From NCBI GenBank assembly GCA_950106755.1, contig OX467091.1, positions 20,167,538 through 20,231,537 of the forward strand: DNA of 64,000 nt. The letters are read 5' to 3'. Shown one piece after another: positions 1 to 13,023 of the stretch. A model generated the notes under the pieces. That model searched no databases and was not told where the DNA came from. It was given only the letters and a program-made list of their open reading frames with translations. Position 1 is the stretch's first letter. Every line of letters begins with the position of its first letter. A program made the position numbers and the translations under genes. The DNA comes from Climacium dendroides (Eukaryota > Streptophyta > Bryopsida > Hypnales > Climaciaceae).

Positions 1-3000
1 CACATGTGCGCCCTTCCCCGCTCTCGTGCATATGAGATAGTCAATGTCGCCCCGTATTCTCGGTGGATTCACAACTCCAATCAATTCAGTTGGGGCCGAA
101 AGGGAGTCGATGTCCTTCAAGGAAGTCAATCCAGCGGACTCGAGGATACTTTGATCGCCAATAACATATCTGCATCTCCACGATACCGCCGTAAATACCA
201 TAAGGCAGAAGATACTAAAAATGTTAGGGACCTGCCCTACCCTGGCAGCTGGCTACAAACAGCAACTCATCTCTTCCAATACACTTGGTTGACTTATAAG
301 CTAGTGTGAGCATGACTTGGCTAAATGTCTATGATTCACTGAACCTCCCACTTTAAATGATCGCAAAAGAAATTCATAAATAGTGATTAAAACTTGATCT
401 CAAGAGAGTTTGGCTATTGTACCCAAAGTGATCTCTCCAAAGATCTTAAGTGATCTCCCAATGAAAACACATTCCTACATAATGGTTATGAAAGTGGCGC
501 ACATAGTGTCCTATACCTTACATTTTAACCATTAGGTGCAGGACGCATCGAGATCATAGGCAATCACTGTCTTGTTACTAATCATGTATAGACGCCCAAG
601 AGTCTCACCTGGAGAAATCAGCATCGGAAGCTGGAGGGAATTGGTAAAGAAGGCGTTGGAGAAGCTGTGCTCCCACTTCTTTGTTACGAGCAAACATTAC
701 TGCATTCGGACCCGCATCGAAAGTATAGGCAACCTGCAAAAAGAATGATGTAATCAGAAAAGAATAGAACATAATGGGGGCTCAAAATGTGTATACAATA
801 AAAAACAAGCGGCTAATTGCCGTTGTCTACCCCAAATAGAAACTTGTAAGTTTCATAAGTTTCTTTCTGTGTAATCCTTGACACAATCCTCAGAATAATC
901 CTTGGCATACTTATTCCTTCAAAATTTCAAGGATCCTATTTGACAATCTTGGAATACCACTTTTCCCTAAAATCACATGACACAGTTCTACGAGGTATAA
1001 GAGATTCTTTCTTTGGAATGATGGGCACGACCATGCCAGACATGTCTCAATGGTTTTCATAGGGCACCAGAACTTTCTACATTTTGGAACCGTTGCTCAG
1101 TCTCTCCCCTTGGGGAATAGGGACAATAAAAGATGGATAACTATGAAAACCTGGTGTTTCCCTGGTCTTGATTGTTTCGTTATTTGAACAACTACTGCTC
1201 TCGTCCACACCTAATTAAAGTCTAACCTTCATATTTGACACTCCATAATACAATGATAGTATTGATTCAAGAAATGAACATGGAAAAAGCATTTCTGTGA
1301 TTAATCCATGCTTGCCACCTTGAAGTTAGGGCTTCCCAAACATGTGATAATAGGACAACAGTAGCTCTAAAAGATGCTTGATATAAGGAGAGCACAAACA
1401 CTGCACGTGAATTGACAAGCAGTAGAACTCTGGATCACCTGCGGCTCTCCCGCATGGCGATTCCACCGCTCCACCAGTCCAATGAGTCTGCACGCACCAC
1501 CGACATAAATGCTTCACTCATCTAACCATGCGGTCTCCAAACCACATCAAATAACATCAAAGATTACATAGCAAGAAGATTTTACTCCATATTATTAGAG
1601 AGATGATTTTGAAGATTGCCTGCGAGAAGTGTCATTCAGATAGAAAATCGGAGGGGAAGTATCCAAGCAGGTTGCATGGAACTGGTTGCTATCTGCGCAG
1701 GTGATCTTTGCAAACTCTGCAAAGTCCATGGACTCGATGGCTTTCTCCATCTGCTCGATGCGTTTTGGCACCACCTCCTATTCATCATAACCATTACAAT
1801 TCCTTTCTTAAATCAGAAGCTAAGGACCAAGAAGTCATGGATTGAAAATGAACAAATTTCATAGATCATATTGGGAAAATAATAGAATTCCGGAGGAACC
1901 AAATTTCAAATCACCAGAATCAGTGATGAACATTGCATCACTGGTCAAAAGTAAAACAAATTTGGACAAAACGAAAGACCACGTACGACCTACTCAACAG
2001 TGCTGAAAAAGCATGGGGCCCGATTTGCGCTACTTGTCCTTTAAAGGTTAAGAATGAGAAAGGAGAACAAGTCGCACCTCAGCTCGGAACTTAAGAAGAG
2101 GACTGGTCCGAACGCTTTCCTGCATTCCTGCAGTGCTACTAGTCTCCTTCTGACGAGAACTCACCTGCATTTCGGTATCATACATTTCAGCGAAAGCAAG
2201 AGTACTGGCTCTAAAGAAAATGCATATCTCAATACGCCAGTTCATACTAGCCACAAGGATGTCATCCACCAAGTAAAAAGCTCCCATACTCACTCCGTAC
2301 CCAGCCATGGTGAGAAATTTACCACAGCGATGATAATGACAAGATCGTCCCAGTGTGAGTGTTCTGCGAGTTGGGTTGCAATGCTGTCCTTCCCATCAGC
2401 CTCCTACCCTTGCAGCATAAGGGCATCACCCGTCAATGCTTATGCGTCATCGGTCGCAAGAAAAAACAAAACAATTATCCAAACAGAAACAAGAAATACA
2501 TATGAATAGAGTTTGCTAACCACCTGACCCATATTCCATTTTACAAAACCACCGTAGAGGCTGCGACAAGCACTTCCAGATCCAAGCCTGCATCCATAAC
2601 GCATACTCAATACTGGGAACGAAAGCTGGCATCTGGCCATAAGGAAGTAAACCCATTGTAATGGGAGACCTTTCTCTTAATTAGGCCTTAAGTGGAGTAA
2701 AAGATACTGATATAAATATTAGAATCCAGTGAATATGACAATGTGCAACTGAAGAGTCAAGGCCTACGCATTGGACTACCTCACAGTATGAGCAAAACTT
2801 TGAAATTCATAACTTGTTCATGCGATATCCAAGCGAAAAGTATTTTAGCGCGGTGGAAGTATCAAAAGTGGCGTTAAGAGACTTGACGTCTCTTAAGAGA
2901 CACTCAAAACAGCTGAGAGCAGCGGGAATGGGTAAGCATATTACCCTACACACAAAACCTAGCAACAGATAGAAAGCAACATACCGTGCGATTGCTGAGA

Positions 3001-4273
3001 GCTCCCCTTCGTATTGTTCCTTGACTCCCATCAGTTGAGCGAGACTATAGACTGTAACAATCACAACTCGGGATCAGAATCAGAATTTAAACCATGAGGG
3101 TAGATGCCCAAATTTCGCCTGGTACCATACATCTATAATTCACCCAAGTAGGAAGATCAGAATGAGCACAAGGTTTCAGGAAAGACACCATAGTGGCTAT
3201 CAAACTCGTAACTACTCCCAAACTGACGAAACGACTTGCATTGGGTTCAAATTGCTCTTGGCAACCACCGAAAAAATTCCAGAAATAATTTTCATCATGC
3301 GCGAGGGTCCATATTTCCACGGAACTCACCTTAAGAATCAAATCAACAACTCCACTTAGTTTCAACATAGAAGGGAAGAGGACAAGGTAAGACATTACCT
3401 AAGCAAGCAAACCCAGCAGCAGAGGAGGCCAAGCCCGCAGCAGTAGGGAAGTTATTCTCAGACGCAATGTGAATACGCACATGGTTCCAATCCTCTTTAC
3501 TAATAACCTTCCCACTCGATTCAATCACCACATCAGTGGCTCGAGCTCGCATCTCCCGCAAACAATTCTTATACCTCTCGCCATCCACAGAGACTTCCTA
3601 CAACCACAAAAACAACACCTTGTTCAACCGAAGATCCCAATCCCTCAAAAAACAGAGCATTCACGACCTAATCGCTCCCAAAGCTAAATGCACCATCGAT
3701 TGCGTTGAGCCATCTTTCCCATTAAATTGAGCTACCTTCGCTAAACAGAGCATTCACGACCTTATCGCTCCCAAAGCTAAATGCATCATCGATTGCGCTG
3801 CGCTACCTTGCCGATTGCATTGAGTTACATTCAAAAAACAGAGCATCCACGACCTCATCGTTCCCAAAGCCAAGTGCAGCATCGATGGCGTTGAACGACC
3901 TTCAATAAACAGAGCATCCAAGACCTCATCGCTCCCAAAGCCAATATGCAGCATCGATTGCGTTGAGCTACCTTCACAAAACGGAACCTCCACGACCCAG
4001 GAACTCCCAAAGCCCCAACGCAAATGCAGCATCGATTGGATTGCGTACCTTGCCGTTGAGCCAGAGTCGATCGGCGACGAAATCGGGGCTGGCGGCGACG
4101 GTGGTCGTGGCGGAGAGGTGTTCGGGGTCGAGCGTGACGCTGATGCTGGAATTGATGGGCAGGATGAGCTTTTCGTGCCGCTTGCCCCAGTACTTGACGA
4201 CGGCGATGTTGCTGGGCGTGCGCGCCGTCTTCATCACCACCCAGGAAGCTTGCTCGCCTTCTAATTTTCCCAT
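1..4273 (-). CDS. MVD: Mevalonate diphosphate decarboxylase (3' end cut by window)
   Basis: ATP-dependent decarboxylation of mevalonate-5-diphosphate to isopentenyl diphosphate, the last step of the cytosolic/peroxisomal mevalonate pathway. I read ten exons on the minus strand: 4273-4049, 3597-3399, 3051-2985, 2587-2524, 2403-2323, 2164-2078, 1777-1620, 1487-1439, 733-609 and 169-<1. All phases join, giving 408 codons. Plant MVD is a little over 410 residues, so only a short C-terminus lies outside. Visible hallmarks are the N-terminal [11 protein letters not shown], the GHMP-type loop [14 protein letters not shown] (about residues 128-141), [14 protein letters not shown], and the catalytic-Asp region TFDAGPNAV (Asp about 316). 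SVTLDPEHL resembles the internal PTS2-like peroxisomal signal discussed for plant MVDs; targeting is inference. The exon 7/8 junction fits the family only if a GC donor (1618-1619) is used. Intron 1 is full of tandem repeats. The gene is divergent from RSGA. Confidence 0.95.
3653..4060. repeat. Degenerate tandem repeat in MVD intron 1, running into the exon 1 splice donor
   Basis: About five imperfect copies begin near 3653, 3746, 3839, 3910 and about 3978. Each contains CAGAGCATYCACGACC, then CTCCCAAAGC, then GCATCGATTGCG. The last copy runs into the real exon 1 donor. At least one internal copy (3802-3813, minus strand) recreates the donor context GGCAAG/GTA. Unit length varies from about 68 to 93 bp, so copies have diverged and slipped. 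Confidence 0.8.
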
Positions 4274-5252
4274 GGCGGATGATCGGGAAGCAAGAGTGAA
4301 GAAAAAAGAGTGCGATTGGGACTGCGATCTTGTGAAGTGCGCAGTGGGTTTTGGGTTCGGAAGCTAAGTTAGATTTGGTTCCTCGTGCTTTCAGGAGCTT
4401 CCTGCACATCGCCGTCATCAAGTACTCTCTGCCCTCTCTAATTGCACACGCTGAAGTCACTGGCAGTGTCGACAGAACGTCAGGGTGACTCAGGTGGGCC
4501 CCCCCCCATGCGCCTATGACCCCAAATCGCCATCATCATCATGTGTACATTTCCAAATTCGATACGTACCTATGTGAAAAAAACGATTTTAGAACCTCTA
4601 CCAAAAAAACTTTTGCTTTTACATATGGTATCTAAATATAGCACGTGTGTTGAAACTTCTTTTTATATGCCAACAAAAAAATATGAAAATTTGACCAATC
4701 TATTAATAGTAATCAGGCACATCAAAAGTAGCAATTTTTTGGGGGGCCCACCATAGAACTCAAGGAACCAAAACTTCAAAACTGATCACTTTGAACATGT
4801 AATCTTAAATAGTGTAAAATCCATTGAAATTTAGAACTTTGTGCAAACTAGATGGCTGTTAGAAATCTTGCATTGCATGAAATGGTATAAAAATCTTTGC
4901 ATTTCATATTCATTGAGCTCATCTCTTTAAATATTCTCTAAAATCCTTTGTTTTCCTTTCTAAGTAAAACTTTTCTCTGAAAAATAAAACTTCCCAATAA
5001 ATTTCCCTCCTCATTTTTAGAAATAGTTTTTTTTTTCTGGTCGACGGCGGTAAGGATCTTATACACACATCCAGATTTCCATATTATCACGTGCGTCCAG
5101 GTCGCGAGTAGGATGTGACATTAAAGAGGTAAGGGACTACTCTCTCCGAAGTCGAACGGTCCTTCACAGGACACGAGTCCAGCCCGTCCTCTGGATGTGG
5201 CCACCAAGCTCGCAGCTCCTCGTCTTGCGACATTTCGCCTTCGCCTCTCGCA
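4274..5252. other. Divergent intergenic region MVD/RSGA
   Basis: This interval holds the 5' leaders and promoters of two genes that point away from each other. A C-run lies at 4499-4507, and a strongly AT-rich centre spans about 4550-5040. The flanks near both start codons are GC-richer. I see no ORF with family resemblance. I cannot place a convincing TATA box or transcription start. Confidence 0.6.
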
Positions 5253-8200
5253 ATGGCGATCCTCCATCGCCATGGCGCCACAGCTTTTCTCGGAACCTCC
5301 AGACACCTCACCGACCCTTTCATCCCCCTTCAGCCCCCAATTTCGCTCCGCCTCAATGCTCCCTTAGAGATTTCTGCCGCCCGCAAGAACCAGTCCGGCT
5401 CTCGTTACCAACAAACCAAGCGCTGGAAAGTCGACGAGTCCGTGAAGAAGATCGGCCACGCGGGCATTGAGAAGTTCCGCAGCTCCTTCGAGGACAAAGA
5501 TACATCCTCGGGAGACGGATTGGCGCTCCGCGACGATCAGGCCGTGGGACAAGTGATCGCCGCACAAGCCAATTTCATGCGTGTTTTTATTGAGCGCACG
5601 GGGAACGACAGCCAATCTGCTACTGGAGTTTTTACAGGTCCCAAGGAGGACGAGGAGAAAGAGGAGGCGCCTTCCACGAGTAGTGTGAATGCGTGGGAAG
5701 TGAATTGTGGAGCGAAAGCGGGGACGGAGCTGTTGTGTGTGGTGAGAGCGGTGTTGAAGAAGATTAAGAGGAGGGTGTTGGTAGGGGATAGGGTTTTGGT
5801 GTCGGGGATTGATTGGGTGGATCGGAGGGGCATGGTGGAGGATGTGTTGGACCGAAGGAGTGAAATTGCGGAGCCGCCGGTCGCGAATGTGGAGCATTTG
5901 TTGGTGTTGTTCTCGTTTGATAGGCCGAGGTTGGAAATGATTGCGTTGAGTCGGTTTCTGATTGAGGCGGAGTCGACGGGGATTCCGTTCACGTTGATTC
6001 TGAACAAGGCGGATTTGGTGAAGCACCAGGTATTGAAACTTTTGGAATTTGTTTTGTATGTTAGGTCAAGAATTTGCAACCGATTACCGTGATAGGACCA
6101 AATTGAGCCTCATGTTTGTTTGGCGGTTCTGAGGAGGTTGTATGGGAACTCTCTTTTGTTTAACATTATTAAGTTTTGGACCAACCAATGCAATGTTCTT
6201 CACTGATTCTTGATAAGGCGAATTTGGTGAAGCACCAGGTATGCATTTGTTTTTCTAGTTAGGTCAAGAATCTGCAAACTGATTTTGGGAACTTAACCCT
6301 GGAAGTCGCAAATTGAGCCTCGTGTGTTTTTCTGGCAGTTTTGAGTAGTTCATGTGGAGACCATCTTTTGTTCAATTTTATCTATGTTTGGACGAACGCA
6401 TGGAATGTTCCTTCACTGATTCTGGTGATATGTAGTTTGGCTCCTTCTAAATTCTATTATTTGCACAATTTGATCAGCTGGACTGGTCATTTCAAACCCT
6501 TGAATCCTTGGTCCTTAGAAATTATTTCTAATTATGTCTTGTACCAGTGATGATTTGAACCTCTCGAATCGTAATCCTGTTTTGAAACAATAGGCAGGTT
6601 TAGGGGAAAGGAAATTGAATTGTAAAACACCACTGAATTCTGTGGCATTGCTTGATAATTAGCCAAAATGGCCAAGAGTGGCCGCTTCTAGATCTGTTGG
6701 TGTTGAAATAACTCATTGAGGATGCTTCAAGGAAGTTATCAAATGTAACTACAGAAAAAGGAAAACATACCTTCTAATTTTGCATAATAAAGATGTGTTT
6801 TGAATGTTGCGAAAATTGACTATTAGCTTTAAGTTTGAAATTTATAGCTAGGGCATTATTGGTTAAAATTTTCACGTACCGGATAGCGTTGGACTACGAA
6901 ATGTTATCTGCCTCTTGTGTACACAGTGTAACCTGGCTATTCTGATTTCAAGAATATTTAAAAGATTCGTTGATATATATGTAAATGATTGATTGTCACT
7001 GTAAACATGTGTGAAAGAGATTGTTATTAACCTTTACTGGCGATGGGATTGAATCAAGGGATAACAAACTGTGTAATAATTTCTTGATTTACCTTGCAGG
7101 AGCTTCTTGAATGGAAAGAGAAGATTGCAGGCTGGGGCTATAATCCAGTCATCTGTAGTGTTCGGACACGGTCTGGAGTTGCTCCAGTGATGGAGCTCTT
7201 GAGACAGAAAACTGCAGTGGTAGTGGGACCAAGTGGAGTTGGGAAGTCGAGTTTGATCAATGCATTACGTGATGTATCTGGAATTGAAATGTGGCGTGAA
7301 AAGGAAGCCATGCAAAGATTAGAAACTATGGCCCTTGAAGAAGATGACGGTGTTATCATTCCTCAGGTTTGCCCTCTGTAAACTGCTCCAAGTAACGCAA
7401 TGAGTCGAGAACACTTTGTGTCCTTCACACGGAAAACTGCCTGGTAGGTTTTTATATTGTGCAGAGTGGTCCCGCCCGCACTAACCAAGTAAGATAGCGC
7501 CAATTAGGTAACTGAAATTAGTTACTAAACGTCCGCACTGTTCAATTTGCGTCAGTTAAGAAATTAGATCTAACTCCCTCGAACTTACAATGAGTTTACA
7601 TTTATTTTCATCAGTTTTATTTAACTTCCATACTTTTGACAAGTAAACTAATATGTCTATACCTAGATTTGAATTGTTCAATCTGCCTGCTCCAACTAAG
7701 GAGCAGCAGTTTGCTAAATTGAAAACCTAATTCCCTGTTAGTTACCTTGCAAGTGCGGGCACACAATTGTAGGTCGGTTAGCTAGCTAATGAATCTTAAT
7801 TCCTTGCTAGCTAATTGGTTGGTGCAGGCGGGGCCTTATAGATGTCTACTATGTATTCACTGAACCTTGCTGGTCAATCCGGCATTATGTGCGCGTCCTG
7901 TTGAGTCTCTTTGGTGAAATCATGTTTTCATTTCCTCTTTTGACCAGATCCTTGACGAATATGAAGAATTTGAGGCGCTCCAGGTCAGTGAAGTGTCATC
8001 AAGATCCGGCAAAGGAAGGCATACTACACGTCATGTATCCCTTCTGCGGCTCCCTGGAGACGGAGGGTTGCTTGCGGACACTCCAGGCTTTAGCCAACCT
8101 AGCCTGAACCTCGTCACTAGTGGAGAGCTTGGAGATCTCTTTCCAGAGGTACGATTTGCATCTCGAGTAAGGTAGAGGAAACTATTCACGTCTCTTCTAA

Positions 8201-9643
8201 GCATTTTAACATATGTAAAGTGTGATTTTTGGGAGATCAGTATGGAACCGTGGTGAGACCTTGAGATCAAGAGTCAAATCTTTTGTTAGCAAATTTTTAT
8301 CACAACGTATGAACTTATGCAATTTCGAAGTGGGAGGTAGTAGACCACTAATAAAGCGACAGTAGATGACCCCGTTTTCAGTCAAAGATCCGTAGCCATA
8401 GACGTTAGCCAAGTTTTGCTGACACCGAACTTGCTAATTGAAGGCCAACCAAGTGTAGTGGGTGAGATGAGTTGCTATTGGTAACATTGGTCATTACTAT
8501 GGGAGACAAGATCTCGTCCCTAACGGTTGTAGTATCCTCTACCTTATGACATATCTTCCCGTGCATGTCAAATAGTGTTTTTATCAAATACAGTTCTGTG
8601 GGACTCAGTGCAAAGTGTGGCGTGCAGGTGAGGGAGCGAATTGCTGGGAACCCGGAAGGGGGTTGTCTGTTCGCAAACTGCTTACATGTAGGGGAACCTT
8701 CTTGCGCTGTGGGTGCCGATTGGGACCGATATCCCCACTACCTAGGATTGCTAGACGAGGTCAGGAAACGGGAAGAAGTTGAGAAGCGAGTTCTTGGAAC
8801 CAAGAGAGAAAGCGATGTCAGGTAGGTCTTATTCTTCAAGCCGGCATTTCTTGTTCATTTGTACAACCGATCCCGTTACTTCTAATCGTTTCCTAAACCT
8901 GCAAGAAAATGTTTGCAAATGAGTTGTTGTGAAGCAAAGAATGTCACCATTTCATTAGTCTTTAGCTTAGTGCTGCAGGGTTTTTATGTCCAAGAGTTGA
9001 CAAGTACCCGTGAGATGTCAAATGGTGGCTTTATTACTTAGAAAGAAGAGGGTTATTCTATGTCAAAATGTGAAGTGTTGATCCCACTCAAGGCCACTTT
9101 CGATTCCACAGGTCAATTCAACTAGCTGAGATTTGAACTAACATCGTGTGCAACTAGGAATGATATACCTATCTTAAGATAATCTAGTGTATTTATGATA
9201 CCTTATCCTCAAAGAGATGGCTTGAATCCTTGTTATCTCAAATATTTGTACCATAGCACAGGAGCCAAACAAGCGCCATCTCTTACTGTTTCTTAGACTA
9301 GTGTAAAGCTGAAGTTGAACAAAATGAGGTCAAACTAATAGTCATTGATTTTTGTGCCAATCAATGTTTAGGATTTCTTGCTCCCTCTTGCTTTGACCTG
9401 TGCAATCTAAAGTGGCTCTGCATATTTTTGGTTGTCGTAACCGTCGTATAACATGTCTGATTCTGGAAAACGTCGTGTAGGTACAAGATACGTGCATCAG
9501 GTGTAAAGCAAGCTGAACCAAGGCTTCAGCCAAAGCGTCACCGACGCGAGTCACGTAAGACTGTGCGACAGTCACTGGATGAGAAGCTGTGGGAGAAGAT
9601 GGAAGAGCAAGCTGAAGTGGAGGATGTGGTGAGAGAATCGTAA
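5253..9643 (+). CDS. RSGA: Small ribosomal subunit biogenesis GTPase RsgA, probably organellar
   Basis: YjeQ/RsgA-type circularly permuted GTPase, which in bacteria helps late maturation of the 30S subunit. A plastid or mitochondrial role is inferred from the long basic, Ser/Pro-rich N-terminus. Five exons: 5253-6029, 7100-7366, 7948-8148, 8628-8821 and 9481-9643. Phases join to 533 residues. Motifs occur in the permuted order: G4 NKAD (about 251-254), G5 region near CSVRTRSG, G1 GPSGVGKS (302-309), G2 region RHTTRHV, G3 DTPGF (392-396). A C-terminal zinc motif follows: C428, C433, H435 and C441 in CLFANCLHVGEPSCAV. The last exon adds a very basic tail (KRHRRESRK). The start is the first ATG of the open frame. 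The exon 1 end and its donor are tandemly duplicated in intron 1. Confidence 0.95.
5994..6421 (+). repeat. Tandem duplication (about 210 bp x 2) across RSGA exon 1/intron 1 boundary
   Basis: The segment from the end of exon 1 (GATTTGGTGAAGCACCAGG) through about 190 bp of intron is repeated at an offset of 210 bp. The second unit holds AATTTGGTGAAGCACCAGG followed by a second, equally good GTATGC donor. In unit 2 the NKAD-coding stretch has become TGATAAG. A third partial start (TGATTCTGGTGATA) lies near 6418. The real exon must use the first donor, since reading through meets a stop at 6090. Confidence 0.85.
7467..7845. repeat. Possible MITE in RSGA intron 2
   Basis: Imperfect terminal inverted repeats: GGTCCCGCCCGCACTAACCAA on the left matches the complement of the right end TTGGTTGGTGCAGGCGGGGCC. 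They flank about 370 bp of intron that differs in composition from its surroundings. I found no convincing target-site duplication, so the family is unassigned. Confidence 0.4.
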
Positions 9644-10262
9644 TGTTGTATATAGCCCCCCCTTTTTGTTATATCATAAATCTTTGGAAACACACGTAGC
9701 ACACTGTCTCCACTTCATTAGAAATTGCAATTGAAGGTGTGCTGTTCTCCCGAGCAACTCATGAAAATGTTCATGAATTCTGTTTTCGGCCCCTCCAATG
9801 ATACCAGTGAAGGTTTTCAGTGCACATGCACGTCAATGTCTCTGCAATTTGCAAGCAGCAGTAACAGCGCCTAAAGTGACCATTTTAAGCAACTGAACAT
9901 ACATAGTCTCTGTTAAGCTTACTAGTTTGAGTGGATAGTCAGTCCATGTGCCAAAGCCTCAATCCACTTGAAGCCACGTACTCTTGTCCAATTTTTTCAT
10001 TTCATTTTCCAAAGTACAGGAATTGAGATATTGATATCAACTGTTACCAAATGGTATGGGATAATTTGCACCTGTATCAACAACCATATCTGCAATTGTA
10101 CACTTTGGCTGTCCACATCTTTACCAATATATATCCCTGCATATTTGTGTATGTATTTGTGTCTATTTACAACAGGTTAGCTACACCCGCATTTTCATTT
10201 TATTTCTCTCGTAGCCAACCCCGTGTGTTTATGAGGGGATAGTTATTCCAATGACCTTATTT

Positions 10263-10494
10263 TTAACCGATGAATGATACTGTGGCGATTTTTTGGTTGA
10301 TGAATGACAATGAATTTTTGTGTGTAGGATAGAAGCGCAACTATTCATCTTTAGAATTTTGCATGAAAAGGGGAGGTTTTGTATAGTAGTCTAACTTCCA
10401 ATGAGTGCTTCAAGGATTTTTTTAAACCAACTATTCATACAATGCAAAAAAGGGATGACTTCCATGGTTATAAAACCTATATTTTAAGGGTTAA
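10263..10494 (+). repeat. TTAA-bounded ~230-bp repeat, copy 1
   Basis: Bounded by TTAA at 10263-10266 and 10491-10494. The interior has the family core GCAACTATTCATCTTTAGAA, then a GGGGAGGT block, then AATGAGTGCTTC, and it ends in AAGGGTTAA. It matches the copies at 12794, 20103 and 31461 in order and length. Confidence 0.7.
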
Positions 10495-12189
10495 TGTTCT
10501 TGTTGGCAATTGAGGTTCAATTCTAGTGCATTTTAAGTTTTTAGCAATCAAAGTTTATGTAGTGTGCATCCTCATCTATGGAGTGACATGGTGTCTACAA
10601 AAAGAGCTTTCACCTCTTGGGTGTAAAACCATCACAAAAAAGTGACAAGTGGAATTTGTCAATGTTGTGACAATTTTAGGAAAATAATACAACCATTCAA
10701 GTTAATAAGATGACCAATAGAGATGCTCTTTTGTTTATTTTAGGAACACCTTGTGACTTGTTGAGCTAATTCAACTTCACACCTAATAAATGTATAACAA
10801 ATGCATACTATGTATTGTTGCAAAAATGCACAATTTCAATTGTAAGTTGTCCCCTCCCCTTACATTATTTCACATGTAGAACTTTATATTTTGACTAATT
10901 TGACCCATACTACTATATTAGACACCAACATGCAATAGTTAAAAAGTGTTTCTAATATACATTGGACATTTTATATTTTGATTGTTTCAAACTTCCAATC
11001 ATTTCACAATGGACTCATCTGTCAAAAACTACTAAGGTAAGCAAACCCATTATAGTTTGCAACCCAATTCAAAGTCATACTTTTAGATCTAATTTGATTA
11101 TGTTGCATTGTAATGTAGTTTTTATTGCATTGAGTGTACGGTTAGGACTAAGTTTTGGAACTAGGTTAAAAAGTCACCAAAATGTTCATCTATGGGCACC
11201 CAAAAAACTTGCAAAAATCTTGGAATTAATTTTTCTTAATAGAATATATTTATATTTTTTTGGAAAGCTTTGATTCATTCCATTTGAATGAGTGATGTAA
11301 AATTCATGAAAAGTCTTATTTGGAGGGCAATTAGGGCATCTTTTTTAAAACATAATGTATTGGATTTGTTCTAAATTCAATTTTTATAATTTTTCAAAAA
11401 CAGAAATACTTATAGGGTGTAGATTTCTTAATTTTTCTTAATAAAGTAATTTGAACATTAGGATTGATATATTTCAATTCCATTTTAAAACTATTAACAA
11501 TTTTCTTTTCTTTTCCATCGTATACCTGCTTCTACTTAACCTTTTTTGAAGAATGAAAAATTTGAATTTTTTTTGAATTTTTTCTTTTATATTTTTAACT
11601 TAATTATCACCATAATGATTTAATACTCTAAACTTTGTAATACAAAAGATTTAAGTTAAGGGGATTTAAAGTTTGAAAACTTAGTTTAGTAAGGTAGAAA
11701 GAAATATTTTCTTTTCATTTTGAACATCAATATCTTACAATGTACATGGGCAAAGTGTATAAAATTAATTCCACATGATTTTATACAAGTTTAATACAAG
11801 ATCCAATAGTTTAATATGCAAAAAAAATAGTTTCTTTCCCCATCTTAGCTCTATGCAATTCTTGGTGCAGTTGTAGTGCATTGTAGTTGTCTATAAATCT
11901 CTCAATATTGCAATCAACCTTTAGTCAATTTTGCAACCAAATCTTGGTTGGAAATAGGAAGACTTATATGACTAGTATGGGTCAGACACAATCTTCAACT
12001 AAAAAATTCAAGACAATTATGTTTTGATAGAAAAAAAAATTTAATAATAGAATCCTTCCAAATTCTATTTTTGTACATGAAAAATTTTCACACTCAAAAA
12101 TTCCATACTAAAAATACATATAATTGCTTAATTCTTAAAGGACAAGCTTGTAATCGTGGAAATCATCCTTTTTGACTTTGTGTGAATAG

Positions 12190-12560
12190 TTGGTTTAACC
12201 CCTACAGCACTATACTATATTTTTTGGCAATATAACAATTTTGGGTAGCTCACTATGAATGGAATTTTTATTTTATTTTGTTAAAATTTCCATGCAACAT
12301 GTACCTAAGGAGTAGCTTCAAGGCATAAAAAGTTTCATAACTTTTGATTACATGGTTAAAAAGTTATTGCATGCCATGTCATTTACATTGTTTGGTGGGT
12401 AGCCTGGGTAGTTCAAAAAACTTCTTTAAAAATCATTTAAAAAATAAATAAAAACTTCAAATTGGTTCTCTAGATTTATATATAAGTGGGAAGCTTTGAA
12501 TCATTCCATTTTGAATAATGAAATGAAAGTTATGAGGAGATTTAGTTTATGGGTAGTTAT
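12190..12560 (-). repeat. Dispersed repeat family B, reverse orientation
   Basis: The reverse complement matches 29555-29890 and 40330-40690. Shared pieces include the complement of TAGCTCACTATGAATGGAAT, a low-complexity AAAAAGTGATTTTT-type block and AATGGAATGATTCAAAGC. Its end abuts the TTTAACCCCTA motif found at the termini of other repeats here. Confidence 0.65.
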
Positions 12561-12793
12561 GGTTTTCAAAGCCTCCATACCTATCCACAAAAGAAGAGTA
12601 ACTCTAGTCAAATGATCACTAAAGCACTCATTGGAAGTCAAATTATTATTCAAGAATTCTCCTTTTCATGTGAAATTCCAAGGATGAATAGTTGCACTTC
12701 TATCCTATATACAAAAATTCACTATCTCTCATTGACCAAAAAATGGCTGCAGTATCGTTTATGAGGTAAATAGTAGGAAATGAGTTGGATCCC

Positions 12794-13023
12794 TTAACCC
12801 TTAAACGTTGAGGTAGATGTTTTGCATTCGATGGATGAAAAAGGATCTCTCTATGTAGGACAAAAGTGCAACTATTCATCCTTAGAATTTTGCAAGAAAA
12901 AGGGAGGTCTTCTACAGTAGTTTGTCTTACAATGAGTGCTTCTACAATTTTTTAAGCTAGTGCTTCACATGGTCATAAAAACTGATGATTTCCAAAGTCA
13001 CCCCGTCGTCCTTCAAGGGTTAA
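12794..13023 (+). repeat. TTAA-bounded ~230-bp repeat, copy 2
   Basis: TTAACCCTTAAACGTTGAGG at the left end and CTTCAAGGGTTAA at the right end form a short inverted repeat beginning with TTAA. The interior matches copies 1, 3 and 4. An inverted relative lies immediately upstream (about 12590-12790), so the locus is partly palindromic. Confidence 0.75.

Noticed and set aside
5364..6026. Long minus-strand frame opposite RSGA exon 1
   Set aside because: It is the antisense shadow of a GC-rich exon; the plus strand carries the GTPase motifs and splice sites.
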